A stretch of DNA of 6,405 bases from NCBI GenBank assembly GCA_938009335.1, contig CALLHT010000278.1, forward strand, positions 1 to 6,405. The letters run 5' to 3'. The notes beneath the pieces were generated by a model. It saw only the letters and a list, made by a program, of their open reading frames with translations, did not search any database and was not told the origin of the DNA. Position numbers and translations under genes: made by a program. The stretch comes from an uncultured Rhizobiaceae group bacterium (GTDB lineage: Bacteria; Pseudomonadota; Alphaproteobacteria; Rhizobiales; Rhizobiaceae). This document shows positions 4,187 to 6,405 of this stretch, in pieces (the stretch's first letter is position 1; every line of letters starts with the position of its first letter).

Positions 4187-6405
4187 TGTATCAGCGATAT
4201 CGTCTAGAGACTGGCGGACAGATCAACCGCGACAAACCAATAACGTTCCATTTTGATGGCAAACCTTACAAAGGTTTTGAGGGAGACACGCTTGCATCCG
4301 CTCTGTTAGCCAATGGCGTTCACCTTATGGGGCGTTCGTTCAAGTACCATAGACCTCGTGGAACGCTTTCAGCTGATAGCCACGAGCCCAATGCGATTGT
4401 CGAGCTCAGAACGGGTGCGCGGCGTGAGCCTAACACCCGCGCAACCATGGCTGAATTGTTTGAAGGCCTAGAAGCAAAAAGCCAGAATGCTAAGCCATCT
4501 CTGAAGTTTGACTTCTTGTCGTTTAACCAGTTGCTCAGCCCGTTTCTCACAGCTGGCTTTTACTACAAAACATTCATGTGGCCGGCATCTTTCTGGGAGC
4601 CTATTTACGAGAAAATTATTCGCAATGCTGCTGGTCTTGGTCGTGCCGCAATCGATCCGGATCCCGATACTTATGAACACTCGCATGCGCATTGTGATGT
4701 CTTGGTTGTAGGTGCGGGGCCAACAGGTCTTTCAGCGGCTTTATCTGCAGGAAAAACTGGCGCGCGTGTCATTCTGGTTGAAGAGAATTCTTTCTTTGGC
4801 GGTCAGTTATCACTTGATCACGATATGATTGATGGCAAGGCAGCATCAAAGTGGATTGGTGAGACTGAAAAGCAACTTGCCAAGATGGACAATGTGACGG
4901 TGATGGCCAGAACATGTTTGTTTGGGTATTATGACCATAACGTTATGGCGGCTCTTGAACGTGTGAATGACCATGTGGCTGTGCCAGAGAATCATGAACC
5001 ACGTCAGCGCATGTGGTCTATCCGCGCTAAAGAAGTTGTTTTGGCTTGTGGTTCGCAAGAGCGTCCTATGGTGTTCGATAATAACGACAAGCCGGGTGTG
5101 ATGCTCTCTACCGCGGTGCGCCGTTTTGTTGACCGCTTTGCGGTAATTCCCGGCAACCAAGTCGTGATCTGCACAAACAATGATGACGGATATAAAACTG
5201 CAAAAGTACTTGTAGAGAACGGTGTTGATGTCACTGGAATCTATGACGCGCGTCCTGAGGGTTCTGATGCTGCCCAATATTTCATGGAAAAGCGAATTCC
5301 GGTTGAATTCGGAATATTGCCCGCGCGCGCGCATGGCTGGCATCGTGTCAGTTCGCTTTCTTTGCAAAGACTGGATGGTTCACCATTCGGTTCAGTGAAA
5401 TGCGATGTTGTTGCGGTATCCGGTGGGCATTCTGCTGACGTGCATTTGGTCAGTCAGACTGGTGCTGCACCAGTTTGGAAGGATGAGATTCAGAGTTTTG
5501 TTCCGGGAACGCCAATTCGTGCAGAACGTTCTGCGGGCGCCTCCAAAGGAAGTTTCGCGCTTGCGGATTGTCTGGTGGAAGGAAATGCCGCCGGACATGA
5601 AGCGGCAAAAGCTGCCGGTGCTAAGGCAGGTAAGTTAAGTTCTGCGGCAAAATCAGATGAAACTGATTATGGTTCAATCCATTCTGTCTGGCGTTGCCCG
5701 GGCGATGGCAAGGCATTTGTCGATTTCCAGAATGATGTAAGTGCAAAAGACATCACATTGGCCGAGCAAGAGGGCTATGTTTCGGTTGAGCACGCTAAGC
5801 GTTATACAACTCTTGGAATGGCAACGGATCAGGGCAAAACGTCAAACATTAATGGTCTGGCAATTCTTGCCGAAGCACGTGGGCAGTCTATTCCAGAAGT
5901 AGGTACGACCCGTTTCCGGCCACCCTATTCGCCAGTGGCAATTGGTGCATTTGCTGGTCATGAACGTGGTATGACCTTCCAGCCGGTTCGTCGCACAGCG
6001 ATGCATCGTTGCCATGAAGAGCTGGGAGCAGTTTTTGTGGAAGCAGGCCAATGGCTTCGTCCGCAATACTATCCGAAGCACGGTGAAGACATCATGTCTG
6101 CGATTTGGCGCGAGAGCGATCAGGTTCGCAAAACAGCTGGCATATGTGATGTCTCGACATTGGGCAAAATTGAAATCTTCGGGCCAGACTCTGCCGAGTT
6201 CCTGAACCGTCTTTATATTAACGGATGGAAGCTGCTTGCGCCCGGCAAAGCGCGTTACGGATTGATGCTGCGCGAAGATGGTTATGTATATGATGATGGC
6301 ACAACATCACGATTGGCAGATGATCATTTCTTGATGACGACCACAACGGCAAATGCTGCGGGTGTTCTGGCTCATATGGAACACTATAGTCAGGTGGTTT
6401 GGCCT
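4186..6405 (+). CDS. soxA: Sarcosine oxidase, heterotetrameric, alpha subunit (partial, runs off right edge)
   Basis: The frame is open from ATG 4186 to the window end: 740 codons of a subunit that is usually about 1,000 residues. It begins MYQRYRLETGGQINRDKPIT. Residues about 18-100 form a ferredoxin-like domain with GRSFKYHRPRG (49-59) and EPNAIVEL, but with no cysteine before residue 170, so no 2Fe-2S cluster, as in known TSOX alpha subunits. The dinucleotide fold is CDVLVVGAGPTGLSAAL (GxGxxG at 176-181), Glu199, then FFGGQL; in this family it binds NAD+. GSQERP (289-294), TNNDDGYKTA (330-339) and VSGGH (411-415) belong to the same module. From about residue 575 the GcvT-like folate domain starts: RPPYSP, VRRTAMH (601-607), DVSTLGKIEI (655-664), GKARYGLMLREDGY (687-700) and Asp703-Asp704. 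This domain transfers the methyl-derived carbon to tetrahydrofolate. The ribosome site GGGAGG (4175-4180) is 5 nt before the ATG. soxG is expected next, outside the window. Confidence 0.96.
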   Translation, partial: MYQRYRLETGGQINRDKPITFHFDGKPYKGFEGDTLASALLANGVHLMGRSFKYHRPRGTLSADSHEPNAIVELRTGARREPNTRATMAELFEGLEAKSQNAKPSLKFDFLSFNQLLSPFLTAGFYYKTFMWPASFWEPIYEKIIRNAAGLGRAAIDPDPDTYEHSHAHCDVLVVGAGPTGLSAALSAGKTGARVILVEENSFFGGQLSLDHDMIDGKAASKWIGETEKQLAKMDNVTVMARTCLFGYYDHNVMAALERVNDHVAVPENHEPRQRMWSIRAKEVVLACGSQERPMVFDNNDKPGVMLSTAVRRFVDRFAVIPGNQVVICTNNDDGYKTAKVLVENGVDVTGIYDARPEGSDAAQYFMEKRIPVEFGILPARAHGWHRVSSLSLQRLDGSPFGSVKCDVVAVSGGHSADVHLVSQTGAAPVWKDEIQSFVPGTPIRAERSAGASKGSFALADCLVEGNAAGHEAAKAAGAKAGKLSSAAKSDETDYGSIHSVWRCPGDGKAFVDFQNDVSAKDITLAEQEGYVSVEHAKRYTTLGMATDQGKTSNINGLAILAEARGQSIPEVGTTRFRPPYSPVAIGAFAGHERGMTFQPVRRTAMHRCHEELGAVFVEAGQWLRPQYYPKHGEDIMSAIWRESDQVRKTAGICDVSTLGKIEIFGPDSAEFLNRLYINGWKLLAPGKARYGLMLREDGYVYDDGTTSRLADDHFLMTTTTANAAGVLAHMEHYSQVVWP

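Noticed and set aside
5320..5332. Alternating CG run inside soxA (Z-DNA-like)
   Set aside because: It encodes in-frame Pro-Ala-Arg-Ala within a conserved region and is too short to claim structural function.
4846..5367. Minus-strand 173-codon ORF inside soxA
   Set aside because: The plus strand in this stretch encodes the conserved dinucleotide-binding module of SoxA; the minus frame shows no domain.

Overview
This 6.4 kb window looks like chromosomal DNA from a proteobacterium, most likely an alphaproteobacterium of moderate GC content, possibly marine. This rests on protein character and gene arrangement only; there is no rRNA or other marker. The core is a catabolic operon for N-methylated glycines: a heterotetrameric (TSOX-type) sarcosine oxidase locus with a divergently transcribed regulator.

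Layout, left to right. Positions 155 to 1 (minus) hold the start of a DMT/EamA-type membrane transporter that runs off the left edge. It is absent from a simple list of complete ORFs because it is cut. Positions 1152 to 199 (minus) encode a GlxA/GbdR-type AraC-family regulator (DJ-1/PfpI-like sensor domain plus AraC DNA-binding domain). The 124-bp divergent intergenic region (1153-1276) carries a clear inverted repeat with TTGAGC/GCTCAA arms, a good operator candidate. On the plus strand follow four tightly packed genes: a stand-alone FAD-dependent DAO-family oxidoreductase (1277-2620), then soxB (2630-3883), soxD (3896-4186) and soxA (4186 to beyond 6405). Gaps are 9 nt, 12 nt and a 1-nt TAATG overlap, so they should be one transcript. 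The first 740 codons of soxA are present. soxG is expected just past the right edge.

Working model. The SoxBDA(G) complex oxidatively demethylates sarcosine to glycine, passing the one-carbon unit to tetrahydrofolate and reducing O2 to H2O2. The extra oxidoreductase at the head of the operon is related in pattern to SoxB but is not a TSOX subunit. It may act one step upstream (for example on dimethylglycine or another N-methyl amine) and feed the sarcosine oxidase, but its substrate cannot be read from the sequence. The regulator probably senses a methylated glycine, by analogy with Pseudomonas GbdR/SouR, and switches on the divergent operon. The transporter behind the regulator could move a related compound, which is inference only.

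The sox genes and regulator are recognisable families. The least understood parts are the leading oxidoreductase and its association with this regulator and operator. I see no mobile elements, CRISPR arrays, RNA genes or convincing terminators.
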